Assembly (NCBI GenBank): GCA_028274465.1
Contig: CM051456.1
Span: 16,085,745-16,149,744, forward strand
DNA from: Plantago ovata
Taxonomy: Eukaryota > Streptophyta > Magnoliopsida > Lamiales > Plantaginaceae
Direction of reading: 5' to 3'
Length of the DNA: 64,000 nucleotides
Part shown: piece by piece, positions 1 to 13,000 of the stretch
Numbering within the stretch: position 1 is the first letter of the stretch
How the letters are laid out: each line of letters starts with the position of its first letter
Translations under genes and position numbers: made by a program
The notes under the pieces: model-generated
The model's database searches: none
What the model saw: only the letters and a program-made list of their open reading frames with translations
What the model was told of the DNA's origin: nothing

Positions 1-660
1 ATCGGAGAAGTAGCTCATCACCAACTTTCTAGTCCTTGTTTCACTTCTAAGTAGTATACAAACCCACTCCTAATTCTCTTATGTGGCTGTCATTCTACAG
101 GAAGCTTTCTTTGCCTCCACTGTCCTTCATTGGAACTCTTGCTTAGTATATTTATCATTTTTAGACGCTGAACGTTGTAAGAGTAATGATGCACTGTACT
201 ATCTGGTTGAATAATCTGATCGGAAGGTTTGTTGAGTAGACTGATTGGTTTTTACTTTAGACTCATGAAAGTAGACAAGGTTGTTCATGAGAACGTGTAA
301 TCTTGTTGGTGGAATGAAAGAAAAGAAGGAAGAGTAAAGAAAAGAAAAGGTTTAGGTATCAGATTAGTATATATATGCTTTCAAGTCTTTTTATCAATAA
401 ATTGGTTGTTGGTAACATGGAGGACCAGAATTATGAGAGTGCTCTGATTGCACATTTCTAAGACTGATTGTGAAAATGTCATCTGCAAATGAGGACTACG
501 TCTATGTGTGCGTGTATGTTGGAGGTTGTATCTGTTGGAGAAGGCATGTAGCATTAAGTAAGCCAATCTCCCTCAACCTCAATCATGTTCAAGGCTAGTT
601 AGTTTCACAGCACATCTAGCTGCTACTAGTTCTGCATGTTCTGGCCTCTGGGCTTTAAAT
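1..660. other. Intergenic or gene 3' end, unresolved
   Basis: No complete gene is visible. On the + strand a possible splice acceptor (TTCTACAG, ending near 101) is followed by a short open stretch that ends in TAG near 146. This could be the last exon of a gene that starts left of the window. The open stretch is only about 15 codons, so this is a guess. Confidence 0.2.
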
Positions 661-966
661 ATGACGACTCACAAACTCTGTTTTCCAAGCCACAAGGCCC
701 ACAACGAACCACAACTCCCAGATTCGCTAAAGCATGTTAAACATTGCAAATATTTTAAAGACGCACCAATTGCATCTATACCAACAGCAACCATTGGTTT
801 CCAACAAATAATTATTGGTACAGCACCAAGAGCTGCTCCAGCATTGTCGGTTTCCTCATCGAGAGGTCCTGCCCGAGGATACCCTGGAATCCTGAAGCTG
901 GACATTATGGCATGTTTTGATCCTGGCAGCATACAACCCTTATTTATTCTGCAGGTACTCACATAA
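661..966. other. Unrecognised stretch open on both strands
   Basis: Both strands are open for about 97-101 codons here (661-966 on +, 669-962 on -). Neither translation is one I recognise. The minus-strand reading has plausible coding composition, and CTGCAG next to GTACTC near 950-960 could be a splice site on either strand. It may be one exon of a broken gene, or chance in a locally GC-richer patch. No function is proposed. Confidence 0.2.
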
Positions 967-2580
967 ATGAAGAAAGTAAACTAACCAAGTCCTCAAGAAG
1001 AAGCTATCTGGGGATAAACTTACAAGGAAGATATCACGAAGGCCAAAGTAACTTAAGTTACCATCAAGCTATAAGCCTATAACTACATGTTATATACTGC
1101 CAATGTTTAGCAAGACAATTACACCCATGTCGAATATCAAGCACCATGTGAACAAACTAGGATCTTGTGCGCTCAAGTCAGCTAGTACGGTAATACCTCC
1201 CTAAAATACTCGATAATCTCAATAAAATTAATAATTTGTCCGGTCCCAACTTGGGATCAATACAAATTTGATCTCTAATCAATAAAATAATAAGATAATA
1301 ACTTTTTTTGAAATTCTTCTTAGTCCTGACGAAACGATAAATTACTAATTACTAAAATATTACATTTATATATGTGTGTGTTATATACTTGAAAATTCTA
1401 AGATGGTTTAGTAAAAAATGAATCTATAGTCACTTATTTTTTGTTGAACTTCAAACCTATAACTCTAAATCTCTCCATTGCACTCAAAATTTGTGGTGTT
1501 ATCTTCTTATACTGCAATAAAAAGTTTTGAAGAGTTGTTGACGCTTATAATGCTTATTTTCGAGTGACTGATTCCAAAGCAATTGAATCTTCGACTTCAT
1601 CCTCTACATCATTTTGTCCAAATATTAGTAATTGTGATACTATACCTCAAAAAATATTCCTACTCAACACAATAATATATAAATTGGTTCATTTTAATTA
1701 CTGGAAGACGCATGCAATATGAATATACTAGTTTCAACTTAGATGGCTTCCTCTATAATTGTACTACTACGTACTATTCAACGTTCAAATTTCGACTCAT
1801 TAACAAATTTCGACTCTTAACAAACTGGCGCAATTATTTTAAAAATAAATAAATAAATACAATCTGACTGTTTGTACCAAATTAAATTAAGTACCTACTC
1901 ACGTAGTCCAAATATAAAATTAAGCGAAAGGGAAATCTACAACAAAAGTCCTGGAAGTGGAAAGAAAACTAGCCTGGATGACAACTACAATACATTATGG
2001 CACATTATTCATGTAATTAGACTTAATATATCACAAATAAAATAAAACTGAAATTGTTGGAAAAAACAAGTTTTTGAGAAATACAAATTCTTAATTATGA
2101 AATACAACGTGGAATGAGAATTCTTCAAAGAGAATTTGAAAGAGATTGAGCGCTCCCGTTTACAATATTACATATTATACTCTAATAGTATTAACTGGAA
2201 GTCTAGAAATGGTATATGTCTTATGTCCATCGAGAAAACCGTTGAACTATTGAACCTTAAGATAAATAACTTTATATATGAAATGTTGAACAAGTTAGAA
2301 ATTATGTGTCTATTATATTACGCTTCAACATGAAAATAAGGGGAAAAAATAAGAAACAAAGTTGATTGCATATGATAATGATGAAAAGAAGATATAAATT
2401 ATTTAGACGTTAATTTGATAAAATAGCGAAATGATGTCTTTATTATACTATGTTGTAAAATAAAAATAACATGGGGCGAAAATGTACATGAGTTTAAGTT
2501 GGGGAGGGGGCATTGGTCCCACTATTTGAAGTAGTATAATCTAACAACTACTACGATCGATGTGAGTAGCTCGCGTTGTA
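967..2580. other. AT-rich intergenic DNA
   Basis: No gene seen. A segment at about 1240-1310 (GGTCCCAACTTGGGATC, then AATCAATAAAATAATAAG) resembles one at about 39580-39640, so it is probably a small dispersed repeat. The other short open frames look like chance. Confidence 0.4.
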
Positions 2581-3690
2581 TAGGTAGCTGTGTGACAAGT
2601 AAATCACAGTACAGTTGTCTAATTCAAGAGACTTGTGTCACTCTTTCTTCCATTCCATGATACTTAAAACATATCTAAGCAATTAAACAAACAACTAAGA
2701 AATTGGAGTTATTCGTGGCGGTTTGAACATTTCTACAAGAGTAGTTAATTTCCAGTTTGTTTAATTTCAATAGGCACAGACAGTAGAGACTACAGAGCCT
2801 CTTGTTTCTTAAATTCGTTTCTCATTACGTACCCACATGTTATGTAGTATAGTATGTTGTAATGTACCCGGCCAACGTTTGAACTGTTCTATTTAGAATT
2901 GTGGCATCATGTGCTACTATTCTTCTCTGTCTCAATCTCATACTATAAAATAATAATCATGCTTAATTATGTTTTTTATTTTTATTTTTAATTTCTACTG
3001 ATATGATATCTGTTTTTACAATCAATCCAACCGAACACTATCGGACCTTTTTTAAAGATGCTGCTCTCTCAGCGGCGTATTTTACATCCACAAGACTCAA
3101 ACTTGAGACTTTTTTATTTTTATTTTAAGGGCTAAAAAGATTTTATTAAGCTCAGTAAAAATTACAAACGAAAAATAAAACACTTCCAGCAATTGAAGAC
3201 CGCAAAACAACATCGGTCGTCTCACTCCCACTTAACCAACAACCAGTAAGGATGAAGAACCAAAACCCAACTTCACTGCCAAAAGCTAGCTAGCCAGTAG
3301 CCACCTTGAGATGTCCAGAGATCGACTTGGTTGAAAATGAACCCATACACAAGCACCGATCAAAGAAACCAAGCCTTAACAAAGCAAAGAAACGAGCCAC
3401 CAAGATACTTTCTTGTAGGACTACAACCACCACCCAAAAATAATCTAAGTATAAGAACCTTGTGTTTGTTTAAATGAACTCACCAACCAACAACCATCGT
3501 TAATCATCAGACTTACTAGGAGTACTAAGAACTAATAAGAAATTACTACTATTATTAATTAATTCATGTCACATCGATCCATAATCCATTGGCCAAAACA
3601 AGATGAAATAGCAAGCCACCAAGGATTGCTTCTCCAACACCTATATCTAATTAATTCTGACATGAATTACTTTAACTGCCAATTATATTT
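2581..3690. repeat. Segmental duplication, copy 1 (interrupted)
   Basis: This stretch matches 4803-5290 in direct orientation. Shared blocks include GTGACAAGnAAATCACAG, TTGAACATTTCTACAAGAG, CTCTTGTTTCTTAAATTCG and GAACTGTTCTATTTAGAAT. The match stops near 2969 and resumes near 3560, so this copy holds about 585 bases that copy 2 lacks. Neither copy contains a recognisable gene. Confidence 0.7.
2970..3554 (-). mobile_element. Insertion, probably 5'-truncated LINE in reverse
   Basis: This block sits inside one copy of a local duplication and is absent from the other, so it behaves as an insertion. It begins with T-rich runs (2972-2990 and again about 3107-3127), as expected for the A-tail of a retroposon read in reverse. 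Next to the second run, the minus strand reads CTTAATAAAATC..TTTTAGCCC, like the 3' end of plant LINEs. TTAATTA flanks both sides (2963-2969, 3555-3561) and may be the target duplication, though that motif is low-complexity. No reverse transcriptase frame survives. Confidence 0.45.
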
Positions 3691-4802
3691 AATATTACGT
3701 GGAGTAGTAACGTTGAGGCCTTTGAATATTTTAACGAATATAGTACTACTATAAGCTAACTGGCCTGATTCATCATATTAAGTGATACATATGCACGGGC
3801 CAAGTAAAATAAATAAAAGAGTAAATACATGAGATGATAAACATTCCACATTGTTGCAAACTTGCAATTAAAAAAATCCCTGAACAAACATTCCACGAAT
3901 TGAGATGATACGGCGGGCCTGGTTCATGCATTTTGTATACATGTCTGGCTAGTTCAGGAAATGGAGATAGGCGTGAATGAATTTACACCGCAGGGAGTAG
4001 TACGTGTAGTACTTATTTATCTGAACTCTATTATATTCTCCGGGCCTCCGGCAACCTGCAAGTTCACGGTTCACCTATTTAACTCACTAATATTACCGGA
4101 CACACAACATAACTATGTAACTGAACCGTGTTTTGCTATTTTTATGGGTTTTTTTTTTTTCCAATTTGAACTCATATTAATCATAAATCATAATAAAAAC
4201 ATAATTTACGGAATTATATTATGAAAATATAATTATTTTTTTCATATTATAATTTCGTAAATTTCATTTTTATGAGGTCTAACGGAGTAAAAAAATCAAA
4301 ATGGTAAGTTTGATGTGAGATGGAGGAAGTTTGAATTACAAGTAGTAAGTAAGCAGTCCTATGTTTTGTGTTTTTTTTTTTTTTTAATTGTTTATATTTA
4401 CTTTTGAAACGGATTTTAGAGTTCAGTATAAATGTATAATGTGAATGATGTTTTGTTTAGAAGTAAAACCCCACCGTAAAGGTGTAATGTAAAATTTTGT
4501 AAAAAATAAAATGTCAATAATATATTAAAACGACGGACGGAAAGTCTTTTAAAAAACAGATGAAATGAACCAGAAACAAATCTCAATTATAACTAGAAAC
4601 CCACTTAACTCCGTTAAAGAAAAACCACTTAACTATTTTTTTTCTTATCTTATGACAACTCAAAAATAAAATGGATGTCCTCTTCACGAGATCACATAAA
4701 CTAGAAACAAACATCAATAATTGTAACGATCCAAAATTTGAAATTTCAATACGATTTAAGGCGTTTTAGTGTAATTTTTTATGTACAGTCTAAAAATGTA
4801 AG

Positions 4803-5290
4803 TGTATAGCTGTGACAAGGAAATCACAGAGTTGGCTAATTCATGGGACTTGAGACTTGTGTCACTACTCGTTCTTCCATTCCGTATCAACCAAGCAAGC
4901 AAGCAAACAAATTGGAATTAGTTATTATTTATCATTTGAACATTTCTACAAGAGTTGTTAGTTTTCAGTTTGTTTAAGTTCAAATTTCAATAGATACAGA
5001 CAGCAGAGAGAGCGCCTCTTGTTTCTTAAATTCGTTTCTCATTAATTACGTACCCGCAAGTTATATGTAATGTACCCAACCTTTGAACTGTTCTATTTAG
5101 AATTTGTGGCATCATGTACGGTTTATTCTTCTCTTTGTCTCCATATACTAGTAACTAATAATCATGCCTAATTAACTACGATGTCTCATCCATCTTGATC
5201 CATTTGGGCAAACAAGATCCAAGATCAAAGCCGCCAAGGAGTACTTCTCCAACATCTAGCCTGTTCTCACACATGAAATACTTAACTTAC
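4803..5290. repeat. Segmental duplication, copy 2 (uninterrupted)
   Basis: Direct copy of 2581-3690 without the internal 585-base insertion, about 2.2 kb away. It therefore shows the pre-insertion arrangement at the join (ATCATGCCTAATTAACTACG, about 5161). No coding potential recognised. Confidence 0.7.
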
Positions 5291-6140
5291 TACTTTATTT
5301 ATTTATTTATTTATTTTTTAAATGAATTCGGTTCTTAGATCATATCAAAGTTTAAAAAAAGGTAAGTTTGATTAAAGTAAAAGTTGGAAGTTTCAATATA
5401 TTTTAAATACTTCAATGAATGAAGCATATATACATAACCAACTGGGTTCCTGTAAGTACGGAAAGTAATGGGGTGCGATTTGAGAAAACTTTATACTAAA
5501 ATTAGCCAATTCCAAGTTGTAGCGGAAGTGTTCGATTTCGAAGAAAGGTTAGCATTTTCCATGCAGAAACGGAGTTCAGCCATCGGAGGTCGCTTGGAGG
5601 GCTAAATTCAACTTTTTATTGTTCTGGGGTCTTTTCTTAATTTTAGAAGTTATTACAATTCATTTTAGATAGGTTTCCTATTCCTTTTCAATCAAGTTAA
5701 GTTCCTCCTAGTATTTAAATACATGTTCAGACATGGTTTTCTTACAGTTTTGAGTTGATTAATAATAAATGAGGTTTCTCACAAATTTGTCAATCTTCGA
5801 TATTATGCAGAATAACAAACTTTGATTGTTATTCTCGTTCTTAGCCACATATGCTGCATCACATTACTATATCAGAAAGTAAGTAGCACAATCATAGAAT
5901 TTGTTGCTATATATATAGAGAGAAAAAGTATATCTTCCAAAAACTCAGATTGATTGGAAGAATCGTAATTTATTCATTCTATAAATTATCAAATGCTCTC
6001 CTGCCGCACTCTTGGCCGGTTCCATTAGATCAGGAATTTAATATAGTTAGGGTTTACTTCTGTGGAGATCCGTACCAAGTAGTATAATTAATTTTGTATT
6101 TTCATAAATTTTCATTATTATCACATCACGGAGTAAAATG
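5291..6140. other. Intergenic, nothing recognised
   Basis: AT-rich DNA with scattered short frames and a TTTA run at 5300-5320. I see no gene, RNA or clear transposon end. Confidence 0.4.
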
Positions 6141-6151
6141 AATACATGAGG

Positions 6152-6281
6152 AGTCCCCAATCGAGTGAATATTTAAATGTGGTGGAGTTTGTCTCCAAAC
6201 CTAAGTGGCGTGAGCCAGATGTCTTTGATACCATGATAGAATTCCAACTCAACATGGTTTTGATACCATATTGAAGTTGGA
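6152..6281 (-). mobile_element. TRIM retroelement fragment, reverse
   Basis: Read on the minus strand, this contains GAGTTGGAATTCTATC followed by ATGGTATCAAAGAC. The latter is close to the TGGTATCAGAGC primer-binding site of plant LTR elements. An internal GGAGACAAACTCC segment follows. The order matches the intact TRIM at 52816-53091. A second primer-site-like ATGGTATCAAAAC lies at about 6257-6269. The 3' LTR is absent. Confidence 0.5.
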
Positions 6282-6327
6282 CCAATAACACCTTAAATGG
6301 CCTTGTTAATATGATAAGTTTATCAAA

Positions 6328-6333
<6 letters not shown>

Positions 6334-6358
<25 letters not shown>
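6334..6358. repeat. (TA)n microsatellite
   Basis: An uninterrupted run of TA dinucleotides lies between two oppositely oriented TRIM fragments. It is likely to vary in length between individuals. Confidence 0.9.
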
Positions 6359-6396
6359 CATATATGTTAATTATAGATCTCACAAGTGATGTGAGA

Positions 6397-6565
6397 TATT
6401 CTAATGCTTTTGAGAGAATTGGAATCCTATGATTGTATCAGACTTCTGACCACGTCCATCCGGGCTCGAATTTTCTTGGAGACAAATTTCGTCCCATATT
6501 AAATTTTCATTCGAACGGTCTCCCAAAGAGGTTGAAACCAACTACGAGTACGAATATGCGAGCGA
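6397..6565 (+). mobile_element. TRIM retroelement fragment, forward
   Basis: The order is GCTTTTGAGAGAATTGGAA (LTR end), then TGTATCAGAC (degenerate primer-binding site, about 6437), then GGAGACAAATTTCGTCCC and CTCCCAAAGAGGTTGAA. Each block has a counterpart in the intact TRIM at 52816-53091. There is no 3' LTR, so this is a truncated relative. It faces away from the reverse fragment on its left. Confidence 0.5.
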
Positions 6566-7221
6566 GTTCATGCATATTTTATTATGTGTAGCTTAGTTTA
6601 GGAATGAGACTGGCGTGCGTGTGTGCATTTCAGTGATTTCACACCGCAGTTCACGCAATAACCATACAACTACTTCTAATGGGAGGGAAGGCACGACCAT
6701 CACGAGGGGTGAGGACATTGCAAATCTTTGATAATCTCAATAATAATATCCTAAACTTGTAGTTTTGGAGTAATGCATTGCATTTTAATTAGGTGCTTGT
6801 ACAAAATACTATTCCCCCCCCCCCCCAAATGATGTAAATATTCCCTCAATCAAGGCAAACATGGTTGGTGACTCGATGCCAATCTACCTTAATTTAAGCC
6901 ACTTCACCGTACTAACCATAATCTTCAAATGAAAAAAAAAAAAACACAATAAAGAAAAATTACCAACATATCTTAAATTGTTTGGCTACAGTTTGAAAAC
7001 GTAATTGTCATTTAACTTGCTTAAACTTGGTTTTCCCATATTAGAGAATTTGGTTTTCCTTGAAATTACATTTATTAGAATTAATTTAATTTTTAGAGTT
7101 GGATTAAAGTGACGCGTTACCCCCATCTCTTTCACTAATCAGTATACGCGTTTCTTTCTTAATTCATTCCAGCTTGAAACAGTTTGGTTGCTGCTACCAC
7201 TAATTCATCATACTCATATCA
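6566..7221. other. Upstream flank of the NHL13-like gene
   Basis: AT-rich, with a run of about 14 C at 6814-6827 and an A run near 6932. No coding region recognised. It is presumably the distal promoter of the gene at 7295. Confidence 0.4.
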
Positions 7222-7229
7222 TATAAGTA
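7222..7229 (+). promoter_or_regulatory. Possible TATA box
   Basis: TATAAGTA lies 66-73 bases before the ATG of the NHL13-like gene. That is the right distance for a short 5'UTR of about 40 bases. AT-rich surroundings make chance matches common. Confidence 0.3.
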
Positions 7230-7294
7230 TAAACAAAACCCACTCTATCTCACCAAAACCCATTTTCCTCCATTCTCTCTCAAAATCTCATTCA

Positions 7295-8095
7295 ATGGCT
7301 GATCGTGTCCACCCATCCACCACCGATACAACTCCCCTCACCTCCGCCAACAACTCCGGGGAGCATCCATCTCCCCCCAATCCACCTCCCTCCAACCCCG
7401 TCCCTCCGCCTCCCGCCACCTACGTCGTCCAGTTCCCCAAGGAGCAAATCCTCCGCTACCCTCCCCCCGAGAACGCCAGGAAGTTCCAGCACCTCACCAA
7501 ACGCAAATCCAACCGGAGCTTCTGCCGCCGGTGCTGCTGCTACACTCTCGGCCTCCTCTTCCTCATCCTAATCGCCGCCGCGATCTCCGCCGGAGTGCTA
7601 TACCTCGTCTTCCGCTTCCGATCGCCTGTCTACGCAATCACAGCACTCTCAGTCGCCGGAATGAACGTGACGTCAGCCGCTCCGATCTCGCCGGGGTTTA
7701 ACGTCACTCTTAGAGCTGAGAACCCTAACGGAAAGGTCGGGATTGAGTATTTGAGAAACGGCGCCGTTAATGTGGTGTATAACGGCGTGAGGCTGAGTGA
7801 CGGAGCGTTGCCGGCGTTTTACCAGGCGAGGAGGAATGTGACTGTTTTGCACACGGCGGTGAGAGGAAATGACGTGGTGTTAGGGGGTGATGTGAGGAGA
7901 GGTTTAAGAAACGCGGTGAATCGGGGAAGAGTGCCGTTTGTGGTGAGGGTGAGGGCGCCTGTTAAGATTAGAGTTGGAAGGGTGAATACTTGGGTGATTA
8001 ATGTGAGAGTGCGATGCGACGTCGTTGTGGATGCGTTGAATCAGACTGCCAGGATTATCTCTAATGACTGTGATTATGGTGTCAGATTGTGGTAG
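7295..8095 (+). CDS. NHL13: NDR1/HIN1-like protein 13 (LEA_2 family)
   Basis: Single-exon, 266-residue membrane protein of the NHL/LEA_2 family, whose members act at the plasma membrane in pathogen response and stress. The first ATG in good context is at 7295. The open frame extends upstream, but only from a TTG. The N-terminus is Pro/Ser/Thr-rich (1-45) and includes a TYVVQFPKEQILRYPPPEN segment (42-60) that I associate with NHL13. A basic Cys cluster (CRRCCC, 77-82) precedes one transmembrane helix at about 83-106. The LEA_2 domain follows, with the family's NPN..GI.Y motif at 143-152, several N-glycosylation sites (NVT, NQT) and a C-terminal Cys. The first half is C-rich at the DNA level and the second half G-rich. 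The exact paralogue (NHL13 versus a near relative) is inference. Confidence 0.85.
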   Translation: MADRVHPSTTDTTPLTSANNSGEHPSPPNPPPSNPVPPPPATYVVQFPKEQILRYPPPENARKFQHLTKRKSNRSFCRRCCCYTLGLLFLILIAAAISAGVLYLVFRFRSPVYAITALSVAGMNVTSAAPISPGFNVTLRAENPNGKVGIEYLRNGAVNVVYNGVRLSDGALPAFYQARRNVTVLHTAVRGNDVVLGGDVRRGLRNAVNRGRVPFVVRVRAPVKIRVGRVNTWVINVRVRCDVVVDALNQTARIISNDCDYGVRLW

Positions 8096-8142
8096 ATTAT
8101 TATTATTATTATTATCATCATTAAGATTATTATTATTATTAT
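8093..8142 (+). repeat. (ATT)n microsatellite in the 3'UTR
   Basis: Two ATT runs broken by ATCATCATTAAG start at the stop codon of the NHL13-like gene. Confidence 0.85.
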
Positions 8143-10074
8143 GTTGTTATGTGTAGTTACTGGATACATTTTGTGTAGAGAGATGGATATGATCTGTGGG
8201 TTTAGATCGGTTTTTTTGGTTTTAGTGAAGAACATATATACTATACATCATTTTACATTAGGAGTTTTTGAGTGCATAAGAGATGACAATGGTGCTTCCA
8301 TGCTTTAGTCAAAAGATCCCCGGGTTGATTTGCCTTGGACTACTACTAGTTCAAGTTGTGGCATAAGCTGCCTAATATACTAGAGGGCTGGCCTGGATCC
8401 TGTTGATACTTTATATAATCCAACAAATAAGAAGAGTCAGTTAACAAAGGCAATTTTATGTGCTAAGCCAACCAGGCAACCACCTAACAGGCTAACACGA
8501 AGTAGCTAAAAGATAAGTTTGGAAGTCGAGTTTAACTTTTCTATATTTACAATTTATCAGTAACATTTAAAAGCGTTCTTACGCATTTTAATGATGTGCA
8601 TGCTAACATTACAGGTAGGCACTAGGAGCCAAGGTGAAACTCATAAATGATAAAACTTACTACCTGCCAAACCAAATTTCTGGGTGTGATGTACATGCAC
8701 TATGCAAGTCCTTTTACCCGTTTAAGCAGATAGGCTTCTTTTGGAAATCTACCATAGTGATCTGGATTCAAGTCTATGGTAGTCTCTAACAACTAGAACG
8801 GATCCATAGTGATCCGTTCTAATGAATAATTCACGTTTTTCCTTTTAAATTTGCATAGTTTATAATGAGTGTGCGGGTGTCGGAACTCATAATAAAATTG
8901 TAATAAAAAGTGAATAAAAATTAAACGCAAATAAATAGGATGAATTAATATAATACATAAATAAATGAATAAAACGGGTAGAAAAATATAACACGTAGTA
9001 TATTCTTCAAAGTTGTGGTGGACCCGTGTGGTGTTCATAAATTCCAAAAAGAACTATCATAGTCAAAATTTTAAAACTAATAAAAACTTCCCTTCTCTAT
9101 CAAAAACTTTTGCTTTTGTCATTTATGCATTAAATGAAGTCCTGTCCTGCCGTAAGATTTTGGATTTTATTTCTAAGTTCTACTACAATGACTTGTTGCC
9201 ACAAGTCACAAGGCATAATTCAGATACGAAGTATTAATACTTTGACACTTTCATATGAAATCTGCATCAGCATATACCGGACATAATTTTATCTCATCTC
9301 TTACAACTTGAATAAATCAATGTGCATTATTCATTTCTCATTTCTAAACACCCTATGTCAACATTAATCTTTTTCAAATCTTGGGTAAGTCATGAATTCG
9401 AATTTTCCAATTCGTAAGTAAATAAGAACAACCACGCTTATCCCTATCAGTTAGTTTATCATTTAAATTATAAATTCAAGTAATTAGTGAGTTATCCTTA
9501 TAGTGGACATGAAGAATCTGCACATCCATATGAATCTTCTGCATGCATATTAGCATATACATGTGAATAGAGCATTCATGACCAGGTTACGTGTATTATA
9601 TCTCCAAACCACTTTACATATAACATTTGAAGAAATGCATGAATCAATTTTAACTGACATTTAAAAAAAAAAAGAAGAAGAAGAGAAAAGTAAGTATCAT
9701 TGTATCAATGTAAAACATAATACTGCAGTATAAAGTTTCTCAAAGTCTTACAAAAGTTCTGTTTCAATGCATGATACATTGGTATCATAATATAAAGTTC
9801 TTCAACACTATTTTAGAACAATCTGTGTAATGTAAAATATCATATGTATAATTTACTATCTGCACAGCAACTCCTTTATTTCACATTCAACCAAGTATAA
9901 TTTCTATGGATATATAAGGCTATAATTATGAGCTCAACCATTCCATTTTATTGGATCCCATGTACAAATAACCCCAACCAATTTCTCACTATATACCCTA
10001 TTGCTCATTTTGATTTCATTTGATTCTCTACTCACATTATTTGCTGCCTCCTGCAAAATCTTCGCAAAAATCCA
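8143..10074. other. Intergenic between NHL13-like and NRG2-like genes
   Basis: No gene recognised. A perfect 10-base inverted repeat with a 6-base loop (AGAACGGATC / GATCCGTTCT) lies at 8795-8820. The short frames at 8793-9237 on both strands look like chance. Confidence 0.5.
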
Positions 10075-13000
10075 TCACTTCTGAGACTTGAACAGCTCAT
10101 AGTTACTCTTCGATTCAGCGATCACACTCTGTAGTTCAGTAAACTTTACCACGGAAGCTTCTGCAAAATTGTTTAACTGTCCAAGAAAACCGGCCAAGCT
10201 TGTCCTGAAACGGTCAAGAGCCGGTATCCAGTCTTCTGACGCTTCTTCTCTAAGTAGACTTGCATTAGAATCCCCATGTTTCCCTGCTTTCCCCTGGTTC
10301 TTGTCTTGAGTTGGAATGAAATGCGCAACTTCCATTGCTAAGTCCTTGGCTGAGTCTATGACCGCCTTAGAAGGCAATTCGTCTATCATTTCCAACCACG
10401 CCCCACATATCATGTATATCGGCGGCCCGCAGTTTCTTATTGGTGGAGGTTTCATCCTTTTGTTCCTCTTGGTTTTTTTCTGCGGAAGGGAGACACATTT
10501 GAAAAGCCAGTCATTGATTGCATCCAAGTACATTTTTTGCGCACCGGTCCATTTTGTGAAGCTTGACACGAAGGAGTTGAGTTCATGGCCCAGATGTACG
10601 GTGACCTGTCGTCGGATGTCAGATTGCATCGTGATTTTTGTATTTCCGGGTGCGTGAGATACTGAAATGATGTGAAATTGAAGCTTGTGGCATTCCAACA
10701 TCATCTCCCACATCTTCCTTAATCTGTCATCAGCAGGAAAAGCCACATTAAGACGCAAAACTCACCAAAGTTACTTCAAATAAATTATTCAGTAACTGCT
10801 AATATGAATCACATCGAGAGCGTAAATCTCCAGTAAATGTCCGGTGAAATGGTTGCAAATACATACCCTTCAATTAACTCTTCAAGTTGTGGCTGAAGCT
10901 CCTTGTCTCTAATGTCTTCAACTTTCTTTGCGATAGAGTCAATCCTGTGGAGGGCAACTCTAATTCTTGTATGCAGATCCTTGACAACAGCGCGTGTCTT
11001 GTCAGTGTGCTCTCCTCGTGATTCTTGCTGTCTAAGAAGCTTGCACTTCTGGTCAAAACTACTCTTAAGTATCTGACTGGCCTGAAATTAAAGGGATGCG
11101 AAACCCAATCAGCACATTTAGTCATTACTGAATGCGATACGATATTTGAGTATTTCTACAACTACTGGAGACATAACACAACTTGTGCAAAACTCCAGCA
11201 ACAAGTTTTCAACAAGTGAAACAAGAACAAGACTCATACATTCAACTGCTTCAGTAATTCGGCTATAAAATCCAAGCTGAACAACAGGAAGAAAAACAAA
11301 ACACAAATGAAAGACACATAGAATGCGCTAGAGCTGAAGTTGCTAATGATGCTGACACAGATGCATCACCAAGATATAGTACAGACATTAGTCGCCAGAT
11401 CAGCAAGTAATGATCAAAACTAAACAGATAAATGTAAATTAAGCAAAGGCTTCCACTCTGTAACTTCTATGTAAAATTACAACTTTTGATGGAGAAATAC
11501 TAAAAACCACAATGACCATGGCACACTTCAAGTTAAATCACCACTGTGCATGTAAATAAATGGTTATGGTACAAGAAGCAATGAATATAGTGTTGTTAAG
11601 CGGACAGAGATTTATCATTACCTTAACTTCATCGTAAAGCTTCTTCTCCCATGCATAAAGCCTATCCAAGGTTGAGGCGTGGCTTCCAGAATTCATACAG
11701 AAGTTATCGAAGAGATTGTTATCAGTCTCCTCAACATCTTCAATGGATCTGGCCCCTAGAAGATTCCTAGATGAAGCAGAGCGAGATGACGTTGTCCGGT
11801 GCCAGGTCAAGTATTTGACAGAATTTTGTGCAGCTTCTGGGGAAGGGAAAATAAAAATTGAATGAATACATGAGTGACAACCTAAACTAGAATAAGTAAG
11901 ATATACAAATCGTAGTATGACTAAACCCGCAAACTTGAGAACGAGGAAACACTTAAGTTTAAATAATGAATTTTCCATCTGTCAGCTCAAAACGAGCAGA
12001 TATCACCTCACAGCTAATTTGACAATTTCACTTAATACAATATATGGGGCTTATATCCTTTACTTTTTTAATTTAATAAACAAAACCAATCGGAAAATCA
12101 CAAAATTGCAGTGAGCGCAAAGTGATAATTAAGGTCGCATGTGATATCAAGAATATTTTAAAGAAACCTGAATTGTGGTGCATCAAACGCGAGAGACTAC
12201 AAACTACATGAAGCATCATTTATGCTAATGTTCAGATTACAACTGGGACCCCTGGAAAGAAATATATGAGAAAAGAGCTACCTTGTTGGACCTCACTTGG
12301 ATCTTCGCCGCAGGAGAAACAAGATGTTAGCAGTGATGAGGCAATCCCACCTGCCAAAAGAAGAGAATGCTTCACTAAATTTAACCTGCTTGCATAAGGA
12401 AAACCAGAATTTCATGAAGCAGAATCGAGAAAGAGTGAGAGAGTTACGTTCTCTGCCAGGCACAACAGGACGAAAATGGAATTTATTGGCCTCAAGCATC
12501 CGAGGCACTTCTTTACCAGAATCAGACGCTTTAATGAAAAGACGTTCAATATCTTTCATGCTTGAAAAAAAGTCCTTTGGTGCCACAACCTTTTCTTGAA
12601 CTTCGGTTTCTTTCATTGGCATGATATTTACATCATCCTCTTCGGTTTCTTTCATCGGTGTGATCTTCACATCCTCCAAATGAGCAAATCTTGAAGATGT
12701 AGCCCTTATCGGTGATAAAGTAGGAGAGTTACTCTTCCTCCCATTCGCAAAGTTGCTCTCTAATATCTCACTTTGCGATGTACTAACATGCGATTCACCA
12801 TTCAAGTTTTTTTCTCTCACTTCATTCACGCCAGGAGAGATACTCTTCTTCCCATTCATAAAATTGCTCTCTAATATCTCGCTTTGCGATGATCTAACAT
12901 GTGATTCACCATTCAAGTTTTTTTCTTTCACTTCATTCACGTTCACGGAAGTCGAAATGTCTGTTTCTGGTCTACTATCCGGAAATGGTTTTGGTGGCTC